Both the position numbers and the translations under genes were made by a program. Below, piece after piece: positions 13,301 through 28,300 of a DNA stretch of 64,000 bases. The DNA comes from Atrina japonica (lineage: Eukaryota > Mollusca > Bivalvia > Pterioida > Pinnidae). Within the stretch, counting starts at the first letter, position 1. Every line of letters starts with the position of its first letter. The notes below the pieces were generated by a model. It did no database searches. It was not told where the DNA came from and saw nothing but the letters and a program-made list of their open reading frames with translations. The DNA lies in the NCBI GenBank assembly GCA_030159075.1, contig BROG01000404.1, positions 372,001 to 436,000 of the forward strand, in the 5' to 3' direction.

Positions 13301-16300
13301 CAGTGAGGGTTGACTAAAATGAGCTAATTGTAATATCGGACCTCAGTTTTAAGCCTCATCTATTCAGGGGTCAATTGATAAGCTTTTAAGTTTTTTTTTC
13401 ACTTCAAAAATACGAAACAGAACAATCAAAGATTACAAAGCTCACCTAATGGCTAATTATTTTTACATTCCCCATGAATTACCCTCATTAATCTGACCCC
13501 TACCAATCTTCTTAACCAATATGGCACTAGCTGCAAATAGACTAAGTCCCAAACAAGGTAATTTGTGCTAAGAAATACAGGACTAATGCAAGACCTGACC
13601 AGAGCTCGTGCTAAGATATTACAAAAGAACCTGTCTTAAGAGACCACTGTCATGAACGGCCACCTGTCTTTTGAGATTTCACATTTCAGTGGATGAACTT
13701 AGGGTGGTTTCTCCAGACAGGTTCCACTGTATTATATCAAGTTTAGTTGCTGTATGGGCAGCTGGTATAAGCAGGTAAATCTTACCTGTCGTAGCTAATT
13801 AACCTTCTTACAAGAGCAATGAAAATATACTAAATCAAAAACAGGGACATTTTTGGAAAAAAATGTAGAAGCCAGAATCTGAATAAGTGTGTGGCATTAG
13901 ACTTACAACCATAAGGCGTACATGCCTTGAAAGAATAATTGATGTACGAACAGTAGAATCTTCTTCACAAGCAGATGCCCAGGAGATAACATCAACTTTC
14001 CTCAACTTTGTTGAGGTAGGCTAAATATCTTGTTTTAATGGTTAAATAAGGGGAAATACAGGGTCAGGATTTATACCTGCAATGTCATCTACAATCTCTG
14101 TGTATGTTCGTCTGGCCACATCCAGTAATCCTGAAAACAGTAAGTCACAAACTTGTAAACTGAATTCAGTGTTGTCAAATTTTCAGTTTGTGACATACAC
14201 ATGGATCAGCTGATAAACAGAATTAAACTTAATTTAACTTAAGCCAAGGGATCCAGGGCTTTTTGGGGACCAAGCTGAAGAAAATTGGAAAAATGCAGGT
14301 TGTATCATCTCAAACTTTAACAGATAATGAAAATATTTAAAATGCATATGTATATACTTTTTAATTCATGCAAAAAATAAATTTATTTGTATCAATTAAA
14401 AATTCTGTCAAAAATATTATCTTGATCTTGTCATACATAAATACAGTCCATGAAGATAATGATTCCATTTTTTCAAACTTTTTTTTTTTTACAAATATTC
14501 TATTAAAATAAACTTACCATTGATATCTGGCTGAAACAACAATAATAAAGGTGACAACTAAACTATACTTAAAAAAGTCAGCTTTTTTAATTACTGGAAA
14601 CAAAAAAAATTCAACTATTTAAAATCATTTTTTAAAATATATTTAATTTTTTGCTAAAGGGACAAGTAAGTTATTGTAATGTACAAACAAATAATGTACA
14701 CTAATAAATCTACAAACTGAAAATATCAAAATAAATATCTCCAACTAGAGTTGCTTCAAATTTTGACCTGTTCTAAAAAGTAACTGTTAACTCATTCACC
14801 TTTGGACTGGTCTTAGTCATTGATTTACAGAAGAGTCCATTGTTTTTCAGGGGTTGATGAGTTAAGGCAGTGAGGGTTCTACGACAGTCAGCACTTGTTT
14901 AACACAGCTTAAAGCCTCATTCAACCAACCTTTGACTTCTACAATTCTTACTAAGTGCTTGGTGTATGTACTGGCTCTCCACCTAATTGTGAGAACTGCT
15001 CAGCTGAAACTGCTCATACAGAAAAAACTTGTCTATGAGGGCCACTAAAGGGGAACAAGTCAAAGTAGCCACTATAGACAGGTGGCCAGTATAAAGAGGT
15101 TTATTCATGATAAAAAGTTAACAAAGGCTATGTTTAAATGGCCTTATAGACAGGTGCCCTTTATATAGAGGTGACCTTAAATGCAAGTTTGAATATGATG
15201 CGGGATTTTTGTAAGTATTTATACTTGCTATTGTTTAAAAGAAACTGTGTTTCCCAATGACTATAGTAAAACAAAGCCATAATGCTTTAATAAGGATTAG
15301 ACAACATTCAAAGGGGTTTTCCTACCTGTGGTTTAAAGTGGGTCCAATGTCTGTAAAATTGCATATTTTCACACATAAATTGGAAAAATTTAAAAATAGA
15401 GAAAAAATTGCATACTGTTTGTGGTTATTTCATGAAAAGGTAATAGAAATTAAGCCTTTAAAAGATTTACAACCAGGTCACTCCAATAAATGCATGAGAT
15501 GAGATGTTTTACACTTAAAGGTTAAAAAGGAGGAAAACGGTGATATGTTTTCAACCAGGTCATTCCACTAAATTTTGTCCTTGGAAATATCTAGATTAAT
15601 ACCTGATATATTTTGATAAAACATTGTTAAACTTGCTAAGAAATAACAAGAAAACAGATTTTAGCAAAAATCTAAATTCACAGCAAACACAGGACATTCT
15701 GTAAATTAGTAACCAGTGAAATATATGAATTATATTTGCAAATTCCTTACCTTGACGGCAAAACATTTTTGTGTCCTCATGTGTAGAACACCCCTCTGAT
15801 ACTTGGTGTCTTCATGTATAACACTCAGAATCTTGTTCTTCATCAAACCAAATCGCGGGTCATCTAGGGACTAAAAAGATAATTCAAAGATTACGAAACT
15901 CACCTCACAACAATATACTGTTTAGCCAGAATTTTTTGCCCATGTTTTTTTTTTCGCCCCTTTTACATATGTTACAACAGAAAATAGATTCACAACATCA
16001 CAAATTCTGCCTAAATCACCTTAGTCTCAGGGATGGCATGTTTGTCCGTGCTTCAATTATTTAGCTTGAAAATTTCGCTTTCATTTTAAGTTCACTTTAT
16101 AATCATCTAAGGACGAAAATGGCGAAAATGAAACAGGAGCGAAAATTTCTAAGTATACAGTATGTCACATCCCACTAATTAACCTGGTCTCATCTAACAT
16201 TTTAGACCACCACTTAAGAACTTGAAATTTGATAATACAAACCTTATAATATGCCTTGAGAAGAGGATTTTCACAATCACCGAGAGCGTTCCTGAGAGGT

Positions 16301-19300
16301 TCTACCAGTTCAAGTGTGTGCTTAAGGTGAATGACATTGGTGATGCTGCTGTCAGCAGACTTCACTGTTTCCTGTTTTGGTATCTGGACGCACAATGATA
16401 AAAGATGGTCAATATTCATGAACTTACTGACCACTGCCTGAATGTTGAAAAAGATGTCTTCCTTTTCTAAAGAAAAATGTGAAAGATGTCAGTAAATTCA
16501 AATACATCACTTATGTATCATAGACTATATGTGAAGATAATAAACTCGCCCATATAACTCACTTCTTTCTTTGAATTTGTTTTTCATGAAATTGATTTAC
16601 TAATTCTTCAAAGTAAAGACATTTTATGAAATTTATCATCAATCATATTATTACATGTACCTTTATATATATAAAGAGGCTATATATTTTATACAGTTGA
16701 ACCTGTCCACGTCTTGAAAACCACATGGATGAATAATCTTTTGGATAAAAACTTTTGAAAGACTACCTGTCTGAGAGACCACATTTCAATGTCAGATGGG
16801 GTGGTCTTTCAAAACAGGTTCCACTGTATCTGAACATGATGAATGTACTGCTTAACTCAGGTTCTTTGGTATTTGCCCTCTAATTTCAAAATTCTCAAGG
16901 AGATATACTAGAGACCTCACCAGACCACAGATTTTAACCCTTTTCCCACTGAATGCACTGACTCTAGTATATACAAGACATACAAGGTGGTATCCATGGT
17001 GTTTAAAGCATCAAACTTCAAAATATAGAGTTGCTCACATCAAGTCAGTATGGATTCAACCCCTATGGAACTTAAGTTGATTTTGTTCCTGGGTACATTA
17101 TAAACGAGTTTGTCATTAAAAACTGTATGTTATGTGAAATATTGGATAAAATAAAATTGTTTAAGTGTGGCAAAATAATACACCATTAAATAAGAAATCG
17201 ACCAAATCATATCAACCTGTCAGTTCTGTTACAACATCTTGTCTTATGCTTATCGTTTCCACATCTGATGGTGGCTGCAGTATGTTAGCTCTAAGCAGTC
17301 TAGCTCCTCCCACTGTTTTTGTGTTGTTCAAAATTCCAAACAAAGTGTGGTCATTCCTGGGATCCTTCATATTTTGTAGCAGTTCTAAGTTTTTGGCAGT
17401 GGTGGCGTCTGAAGGAAAAGTAAGCAATAGCTGTTACATGTGAAAACAAGACATGCCTGACATAAACTATGTCTTTATGAAGTGAAATTAGTCATTCTTG
17501 AAGATTTTAAAGTCCCATAACTCTGGCAAATCTTCAATCTTACACAGAACATTAAACAATTTCATAGAAGAAAACAAAAGAAAACATTGTTTTTATTTTC
17601 CCCTCTTGTCTACAATGGTAGATTAAATGTTCTGACTTAAACATGTTACACGACAAACTAATCCATTAAGCTAAGTGAATTAAGGCATGGTAAGTACTAG
17701 ATGGACAACCTGATGACTTTCTGACTAATAGTACTGTCTGATTTTACATAACTTCGCTGGGCAGAGTATAACCTTTTCTTTATCATATGGTTGATTCTAT
17801 ACTCATTTTTTGGTTACAAAATACCTCACGAACAATGTTTTTTTTTTAACCAATTGAATACCCATACGTATGATAAAAAGTAGGAAGGATTAATCCTGTC
17901 AGTGTAATTATAATGTATAACCTAAAGTTTAAACTCGTATAGGTCGAGACAGGGTTCTGAACAACTCCACCCTGCCAGCTTATATGGATTTTACTATAGT
18001 GGCATGGTAAATATGGACAATTCTATCACCTTGGGACTTATAGGAATCAAGATACAAACTTTTAACCGACACATTGATCACTCAGGAGTTTTTGTGTTTA
18101 ATTGTTTGAATAGTGTTTTGCATCACACTCAAAAATTTTTCAGTTATGTGGTGGGGGCCATGCAGTTTTAAAACTGAAGGAGAACCTGGTTACAATGTAC
18201 CCAAGAAGAGACCAATGGCTTTTTGCTAGTAAACTCTCACAAAATCAGCTTAAATTTCAGACATTTTAGAGATTGGGACTGTCATATTAACATTCCATTT
18301 CTCATCTATAATTGTATAATTATCAGTTTATGTTTAATTTTGACGTTGTTTGTTTAATTTTGGTGTAACCCTGTAGTTGTGTGTTTGATTTTGGCTGGTC
18401 ACTGTTGTCTTCCGTATAGAAATTTAAATCCTAGTGTCTGTGTGACGAGTGTACGAATATCGGGTATGAATTGTGCACAAGATTTTAGTTCAGCTGATAT
18501 GGCCTGAGTGGCAAGATGTGTTTAATATTCCTGTGTGGAGAAGATTTCCTGTGTGGAAGATAGCCTGTGTGGTAAAATGAAAACGTTGAAGATATTCTGT
18601 GTGGTGAAATGAAAACGTTGAAGTATATAGATATTCTGTGTGGTGGTATTGAATTGAGAGAATGAAGAAACAGTGAGTTTTATTTTGTTTATTTACTTTG
18701 TTCGCTTGTTCTATGTTATAGCATACTCCGTACATAATGTATAAGCAACAGATTGATATTATTATATATGTTGAATACAAATTCAATATGAAAATTACAC
18801 AGGGTAATATATTATAGTCTAAAACATTCTGTATATTAATTTCAACGAAATAAGCTAAAACCGTAATCAGTGTTATCTCATGCTTAGAACAGGTTCAAAT
18901 ATGTTTTATAGGTGACCATTGACTACTAGAATGGAGTCTCATCATCGTCAGCATAATGTATTTGTTCCGTCCTTGTATAGTCCTGCATAGCTATGTGAAC
19001 TGTATTGTCAAGTGTATTGTATTGCTGTCCATTACATACCAAATTATTGGAAGTGAACATCTACGGAAACTCAACAGTATCAATGTCAATGTATACAGAT
19101 AAGTGATATAAAAGTCCATATCGTATTATAATTCAAATACTAACTGAAATTCGAACAGTGACTGATTTGCATTATTTCATTCAGTTAGTCCATCCATAAA
19201 CATGGTAATTCGGCAAAAGTACGGAGGACAGTTTGTGTAATATTGTCAGACAGTATAAGTTTCAATTTCCATATTTTCTTTGTTTTGTATCTTTATTGTC

Positions 19301-22300
19301 AACTGGTATGAGTGTGTGTGCAAGATGGAGTGCATGTTGAATTGAATATTATAACTTTGGGGTTTAATTATGTAAATAAATTCTTAAAATTTTCAATTAT
19401 TCTCATTCATGGTATATCAGTTTTCCCTAATCTCTATTAGTCAAAATTTACATTGTGACAGGGACTCTAACCCACCTTCACTAGAAGTGTGAAGGTTATA
19501 GTGGGTTCTTGTCCATAGAGGCTCCCTGACTCAAGATCAAGTGGGCTCATGTGAATTAAACTCACTTATCCAGGGTCCATTCAAGTTCCAACTGACAAAA
19601 TTCAAAGCTTTTTAAGGGTCATCTGACTTTGGTTTTATAGGAGTCATGACAATCACTAGACAATAACACAAAGATTATAATGGATTGAATGATATTGGTC
19701 CTGTTACCAACCTATCATTGTTGTGTTTTCACATCCTTTGAATATGACTTTAAGGGAAGCAGGAGCATACACAATGTTCTGTATAAACTCCACATATTTC
19801 ATCAGAGCAGCAGCAGCAGCTAGACAGTAGTACCTGAAAAAAAAGAAGTTTTATTTCATTTGCTGTTGTTTGTATGATTATAATCTTCTGTTTGTTTTCA
19901 CTCATTTTTTTATTTTGGGGGAGGGGAGGGGGTATGCAACACTCGACCATTTCCCAATTATCAAGTTGCAACCAGGTTTCATAGGTAGTTATAAAACAGA
20001 GGAAAAAACCACTGCTGACTTGAGGTGAGAGAGTCACCAAGGTTTAAAGCTCCAAGATTCTTACAAACAGTCAAACAAATTATTTAGCCAAAAGTAAAAT
20101 GATAAAATAAAAACACTTCAAAATCATAGAAACATTATGTATCTAAAATAGATGAATGTTTATAAAACGACCATATTTTTAAAAAAGTCAACCTATCTAA
20201 GTCAAATATCTAAGTTATTTGTCTGCATTTCCCTATTATTTCATCTTATTTCCACTTTCATCATTGGATTATCTAAAAACCAAAAATCATAATTACATTT
20301 AGAACAATCAAATGTGACCTTGTGTGTGCATATTCTACACTGTGTGAATGATACGGAAAATCCATTGAAATGTACATCACGCAATTGACATCAAAGCAGT
20401 GCACATACATTGAAACCTCGCTATTAAGACCAGCTAACTTTGACTAAGTAAAAGTGGTCTGATTCGTGAGATGGTCTCTTTAGTGAGGGTCTATCCTTAT
20501 TAAATATTTATCAGGAAATTTTCAGGAAACTGAATATTTGTGGTCTTAAATGTGAGGTGGTCTCCTAAGTGAGATGGTCATTAGACAAGGTTTCACTATA
20601 TACGTGTTTGGACATTATATACAAAATCAACAATCATGAGTATCAGTCAGAAGTAAAGTAGAACTTCGATGAGTGGAAGTTTGAAACATCGGGACTTCGA
20701 CTCATGGATTGTGACTGAGAACCACACACTTTTAGTTTCACAGGTTCTATGAGGTGTATATGACTGCCTCAAAACCATTTTAGGCATAAACGGTCATTAT
20801 TATTAATAATTAGTGCTAAATTTAACTTTCTTTTCATGAAATTAAAACAATGGGTGTTTATAAGAATGAGAAGAAATATCATTGGGTCATTTTGTACGCA
20901 TGTAAATTTGGACTTCAAATTATATGTAGGAATTTTTGTTGTTTTTATAGAAATGGGCCCAAAAAATTATTTGAAACATCGAGAAATTTGACTCAGAAAA
21001 ATTCCAATTATAGAACATTTATAAGTGGCGTTAAATAACAAAATTATTCAGGACTTTGTGAACAGTTCGAAACATCGATAAATTTGATTCATTGAAGTTT
21101 GACTCATCAAAGTACGACTGTATTAGTGAAATGTTTATCAAAGAAAAACTCTTAAAGCACTTACTTTGCTGAGATTTCCATCTCAATAGCACTGCACTCA
21201 GAAATGCTGAGCTGCTTTACACAGTGCAGTCCTGAAATTAGATGAAAATGGATAAATGTCTGATTAATAGCAGGCACCTTCATAACACTAATACTTATCT
21301 GGCATATCGGCCATTTCAAATAAGAAGAAAACTCTATGATTAACAGTTAATTTGTATTATTTTCTTTGTTAGATAAAGTACTTGGCTTTATGTGTGGGGG
21401 AGGGGAGTGAGCGCTAGCTAGTTGCTCATTTATTTAAAGTATTCAGTGTAAAGAGATTATCAGAGCTCAGACCTTTACTGACTACTGAAGTTAGAAATGT
21501 TTTGTAGTTACAGTAAAACTTGCATCATATGCCACCTCTGTATAACGAGCACCTGTCTATATTAACTTTTTTATAATGACTAAATCTCTTTATAAAGGCC
21601 ACCTGTCTATAAAGACTACTTCTGTCTGTTTCTTTGAGTGACCTTTATACAGGTATTACTGTATTAGCATGTTGTTCTAACCACTCTGCTTTGGTGACCT
21701 TTCTAGATGAAGTTATTTCAGAAACTTACTTTTTTACAGTTTCTCATAAACCAATCTAGATTAAATCATCATATTCATCTGTACATCATTTTGTTTTAAA
21801 CAAAGCGAAAAAATGGAGTTCAAAATTTGAAAACTAGGAGGGATATCTGTAACTCAAGTCTTCTACTTTCTTTACTGATATATTTTTTATTACAGCGGAA
21901 TCTCGCTATTGAGATCACCGATCTGTCTCAAAATAGTCTGATAAAGTGAGGTGGTCTCTTAAGTGAGGTTCTGTACGTCTAAATATTTATCAAGAGACAG
22001 AAAACTTGTGGTCTGAAATGTCATGTGGCCTCCTAATCAAGGTGGTATTTAGACAAGGTTCCATTGTACTTCTAATTGGGAGTGTTATATGTTACCATTG
22101 GTTTCATTGAAATATTTGCGTTGAACAGTTGATACAGCTGCACCCTGAAATTGATCATGAATGAGTTTGAAGAGTTTTGTCATGGTTCCTCCCTCACAAG
22201 CTGTATTTGGCATAATTATCTGAAAAAGAGTAGTCTAAGATCATTAAGTATCATTTTGGATTTGATTTTGCTATTTTCACAGGTAACCCTGAAATTATCA

Positions 22301-25300
22301 AAGAAAATACATGTATATCCAAAATGAAAATTAGTACTTGAACTAAAAAGTCACCTGAGTGAAATCATACCCAGTACAGTTTTGGACCCCTATGGTTACT
22401 TACCACTTTTTGTACATAAGCAGTTAGTTTCTGCCATGTTTATGGTTAAAACTGAACCATTGTTAATTCAATTATGTAAAAGACTTTCATTAAGTGTTGG
22501 GACTCAAAATCAATGAAAAATATTATGTTATTTTGAAGGAAAAAACATGTGAATTTAAATCCACAAAAAATAAATGATTTTACATAGGGGTGGGACGGTT
22601 CAGAATTTTTTTGGTTCGGTTCGGTTTTTTGTTTCTGTTCTCAGTTTTTTCGGTTCGGTTCATCTAACAACTGACTCTTGGACTCCAAGTGCAATCACAG
22701 AAGTACATGTATAAACACATTCTAGAACGAATGTCAGTCGAATGACACATATTTTAAACCCAAATATGAGACCCTGTGGTGCAACACAGCAGTATGTGGG
22801 TTCTAGTTCATATCTCTAGTCTACCTTTCACTACATGAATATTGTGAAAGATAAATCTGTGCATGGCACAGTAGCATTTCTAACAAGCTACAGATCAATG
22901 TTACAGAAATACATTGTAATTTGCTTATAATGGAACACTTGCATTTAAAATATTCTCTCCATTTACATTGTAATAGAAATATGCTGTGTTGCTATGTTTA
23001 ATTCACTAACAAATTTTACTCTTGACATCTTGTTTAATCCTTACTTCTTTGGAATTACATTTTGGAAAAAAAAATATTTACGAGAGGGTATAGCTAGAAT
23101 ACCACATGCTGAGGTTAATGGATCCACTGTAAAAAATTTGACCTCTCGGCAGTAGAGCAACTCCGTAGGTGTGTAGACACTACAGAGTAAACGCTGCAGG
23201 TCAAATTGTCATGTTTATTATTTGAAAAACTTGTCTACTCACTGTTGACTATGAATTGCCATATTTGTCGGCATCTGGTTTCAGTTGGAAATTAAATCCC
23301 ACAGGAAAGTAACTCGGATTACTCAAGCCTTTCTGTTCCCGATCCCCCTTCTTTCGAGGAATGAAGTGATTGTAGTGAGCGAGATATAACGACTGTTTAA
23401 CAACAGGAAAGAATAACTTCATATTACCGGTAGTCGCCATTTGCAATTTATACTGATAGCACTTAAAATACCTAACAGCCACAAAGTTATGAAATAGCTG
23501 TAAGTTATTGAGAGTCTGGATATATTATCACATCTACATTCAAATTATATCTGTATTTATCATTTATAGATTATTTTATATTCTGATAAAGAATATTAAG
23601 TTTTTTTATTAGAAGTATTGGTGTATGCTTCAAGTAAATGTCATGCCGTTTGGGACATTAGAAGGACCTTATTGAATAATAATTTTTGAACCGAGCCGAA
23701 CTGAAATACAGAATATAAGAACCGAACCAATCAGTTCGACGTCAACAGTTCGGTTCTTCGGTTTTTAACCGAACCGTCAAACCCCTAATTTTACAGCATA
23801 TGCCTATACTTCAATTTTAGATTTAAACAAATTGTTGATTTTTTACTTTTGTTATTGTTGATCAAAACAAACAATTTTTACTTCCTCTAAGATGCAAAAA
23901 AAAACCCCAAAACATCAGCGTTAAATAATTTGTGCATGCAATTTAAAATCTTGGTAGATAATCTACCAAAATTCTCATGAATGCATTTGCCTGGCCTATA
24001 TCAAAGTTGTTAAAATTGTTAAGGTGAAATCCTGATAGTTTGTCCTTTTTTTCAAAATTCAAGGTGGACAGTAATTCCTTAAAGACTGAGGAAAGACCAG
24101 CTGTCATTGCCAAAATATCTCTCCTTCTACTGTCTAGATTATCATTACAGAAACTTGGTTTAAATGTGAGCCAGGCTTCTCCCTGAGGAGTGGGGTGCTA
24201 ACAGGATAGCACCATTTGTTTCATCAAATGATGCTCCTACTTATTACAACATTTACAAGATGACTAAGATTGGTCCAAATGTATCTAAAAATGTGTCCAA
24301 AAGAGGTGAATAGATTAACAGTGGTAATGTCGTGATAATGAAATTTGTATGTGTTTAAAAAAAATTCATATAAAATGTTGTTACTCAAAATCTGTAAGAA
24401 GAGCAACAGAGAAAAAACAGTTGTACTGAAATTTCACTAAAATTGACTAAGTTGTGTATACCTTGTAATTTTGTGAAAAAAAAAGTATGAAAGCTTTTTA
24501 AAGTCTCCTTATTATTTGAACATATATATTATATGTGTGAATCACGTCATGAAACCAGATCAGTTTTCACACTTTCTCAACTTCCAATTTTTAAAATAAG
24601 AAATAAAAACCAAAATACTGTACCTCCATTGGGTTTAAAATCTGCAGCTTTGTAACAATTTTGACATATGTTTGTGTATCTGAAAATTGTGAGAGAGATA
24701 GAACGGGACTTTTCAGATCAATGCTGGCAACGCCTATTTCACCCCGTGCCAGACCTCTTCCTTCCACCACAGCTGTTAAAAAACAAAAAGTATGCTGAAA
24801 TACTGTGAAATGAGTGCACATTTAATTTGAACAAATTTTTAGCAAAGACAGAAATGTACTAATTTTTTTTTAACTTAGAAAGTGTTTAACAGTGATACTA
24901 AACTCCTGAATAATTGACCTATCGCCATGTGTTTGACACATGCCATGTGCTTTTTTGATGTCATTCGATTGTAATGTCATAATCACACAAGTGTTTGACG
25001 GGCCATTTAATTGTGATGTCATAATGGAAAAGTTTGCCAAAATGTACCATGTCGGGCATTTGTTGATAGGTCAATTGGTCACTTATGTTCAATTTAGCAC
25101 TAAATTTAAACTTTGCAAAAATACAGACAGCTGTTAGTGAAGACCAAATTAAAATAGTTTACAGTTTTATTTTTCACTAAAGCTGTAAAGGCAGATACGA
25201 ATTAAATCACATTTATTTAGTGTTATAAGATATATCTTGAACATAATAGTGGGTACAATATTTAGTCAGGTTAATCACTTGGGTGAATCTGAAACTTGTC

Positions 25301-28300
25301 ATTACTGAGGATGATACGTTAGACATTATTCACTGGAATTGGCCCATTATTACAGGGGAGAAAACATAACATATCATGCATGTATTGCCTAGAATTACTG
25401 AAATACACTGACGATTGAAATTCCTGCCATCCACGCAAAAATACAAATGTTTGCTTACCCATTATTTACATTTGATTTCCTTTCAAAATACAACATTATT
25501 ATAATTTTTTTTTTCAAACAAAATATTGTGACATTATGACAGCTTGTATGCCTTTAACACTGCCACCAAAGACCCTTGACATGTTTAAAAGGGGACTAAC
25601 TGTGTTTTTTCAAAAAATTGTTTTTTCCTATTTTACTACTTAAATTGGTATAGCCTACAATAACAAAAAAGAGATATAGACAGACATAATAATTCCTATG
25701 TATTTTGTGAAAATTGATTGAGAAACCCAAATTTGGCACTTTTTCAACTGCAATTAATTAATTCAACCTTACTCTTGGTACATTGTATATGAATACAGCT
25801 CTGGACCTGACCTTATTTTTACAAAACATATAGGAATATAAGACTTTTTATGCCTGTATAGTTCTTATTTGTTATCGTATCAAGTACTAGTAGTAAAATA
25901 GAAGAAATCAAAATATTTTTTTTTTAAAATACAGCTAATGCCCCTTTAAATAAAAAGAAATCATATGAGCAGGAGAAAAGAAATTCAGAAAATGGTACGT
26001 ATCATAGGTAATTCATTGACACTGTCAGACTTCTCCAAATCAAAGAATTAAAGACACACTATCATTGCTAGTGGGGAAGGCAAGTGGAAAATGTTATGAA
26101 CTACCCGTAATGTTAAAATACATATTTTGATGAAAAAGAAAATGTATATGTTTTTGATTTCTTATCTTCTGATTACAAACTGATTATTGACTACAATGTA
26201 TCATTTTAAACCATTTGCTCATCACTACCAACCAACAATTACGGCTGTGTTGACTTCTGACGAGATATTACTGGATGTTGTGTATGGGGTGCTACGGGAA
26301 CCTGGTGTTCTAGTCCGCGTTGATGAACTATCACTGGTTGTGGTTGCCATACCAATAGCCGGTGTTCGGTAGCCAAGGCTGTAGTCCTCAGAATCAGAGT
26401 TTGATGAAGTTTGTACACTCCTGATATGAAACGGTTAAAATATAGTCAAGGCATACATCATAATAGTACCAAAGGTCAAACAAATATTTTACAATTAAAG
26501 TTGTACTTGAATGATGAGTTATCTGCAATGAAATATTATCTTTTCAGGATGTTTCCTGCGCCATTTTTGGATCAGGTGTAGTAGCCAATTTTTCCCCTCC
26601 TAAAGTTTTCTCAGGAAAAATTCAGGTAGCCAATGATTATCCTCCTGACTGGCCCTCAGTTGAAAGATTCCCTGAGAAAAGTTTCAGCAGGGAGGGAAGA
26701 ACTGGATGCTACACTGGTTACAGGAAATTCCCAATATGAAATTTTCCAGAAAATAAAAAAAAAAAATTTCCAATTATAGAATTTCAAACTACCGAATTGT
26801 TCAGACCCTGGCTGGACCCAGTACTTAAGATAGGTAAATACTTTATCTAGGTTTATCAGTTTACTTCTGTGATACATGTACATATAAACCAAACCCGTAG
26901 CTAGCCCAATCTATGTACTATAGTATAGTAAAGAAAAAATCATAAACTGAGATTGGACTGCATCTCATAACAACAGCTTAAAAAAAAATAATGCATAATG
27001 AAATCTGAAAGAAAGGGTCTCACTGACTATCGCAGTTTATTTCAAGATTGATATAAAGTAATTCATCAAATTGAATGAACAAAAACTAAATTAGCCATTG
27101 GCATTTTTACTTCAGTTAAATGGCCTTGTACTTTGACATAACACAATTTCTAAATAATCCCTCACAGATAATTTTCTTTTCATCTGTCTTAGATGTTTTG
27201 TTTTTCTTTCCTCCCTTTTTAAGTCTACACACACATTTATCTGTTATCATGTTAGTATTCTTTTTACAATAGAAGACATTGACAGGAAATAGAATTGGCT
27301 CTTGATTTTGTTTGTTTGATTACTGTTTTACAACTTGCCAATAATTTTTCACTTATATGGAGATGTCACCTGCTTATGGTGAAGTGCTACATATGTTTGC
27401 TTGTGCTATGGACTGATGTCAACGTGGTGAGTGTTTTTTTTTGTGCCAAGCCTGCCAGTCGAACACTGTACAACTAAACCATCACAAGAGGCCGACAAGA
27501 AATAGAATTGGCAGAACATTAAATATACAATGTAGATCATAAATTGACTGGGAAAAGACAAGGCATGCCAAACATGATTGGGGAAAAATGCCTTAGTCAA
27601 TAGTATGAAAACCAACAATGATCATGTAGAATTTCTTGAAACATCTTTAATCACTCATTAATTGTAAACTTACCATACAGGTAAGTCACATTAAATTAAC
27701 CACTTTTTGATCTTTAACACAGTACTACCTTAAAGACCACACTCTACATATATGCTAGAGGAGTACAGTATTACAGGTGACCAGAGAAGACTGGACCTGA
27801 CTGTTCTTTTATAAGAATTCAAGAAAAATAACTTGGCCAGACTATACATACCAGGGATTTTCCTAAGCCTTTTTGGAATTGATCCAGGACCCACTCCTAA
27901 TGTAACAAGAGTAGTCAGAAGACAACAAAGCAAACCAGAATGGGTCTAAATTTTCAAAATAGGTGTTTGACATACAGATGTCAGGTTTTAAGGTCATGGT
28001 ACAATAAATATTTTGATTCCTACGGTTCTGGCTAAAAGTTTTGAAAGTCCAAGACCAAGGTCACTAGGTAAAAAATCAAGGTACCAAATGAAAGCTCTGG
28101 TAAAAAAATATAATATATGTGAATGATCAAAGCCCTATCCCTCATAGTTTAAAAGATATAGCCAACGAAATAATTTATAAAAGTAGGTCAAAGTTCAAGG
28201 TCACTAGGTCAAAAGTCAAGGTAATAAATGAAAGCTCTTATCACAAGAAATCTATATGTGAAATATCAAAGGCCTATCCCTCATGGTTTAAAAGATATAG

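Noticed and set aside
17165..17443. Plus-strand 92-codon ORF
   Set aside because: Antisense to MSH4 exon 8, which carries highly conserved MutS core residues.
23249..23482. 77-codon minus ORF as a gene
   Set aside because: It lies inside the hAT-like element, has no recognised motif, and its length is near what chance gives; kept only as a remark.
24940..25137. 65-codon plus ORF in MSH4 intron 3
   Set aside because: No motif, no splice context; it consists of repeated gtttgac / gtgatgtcataat phrases.
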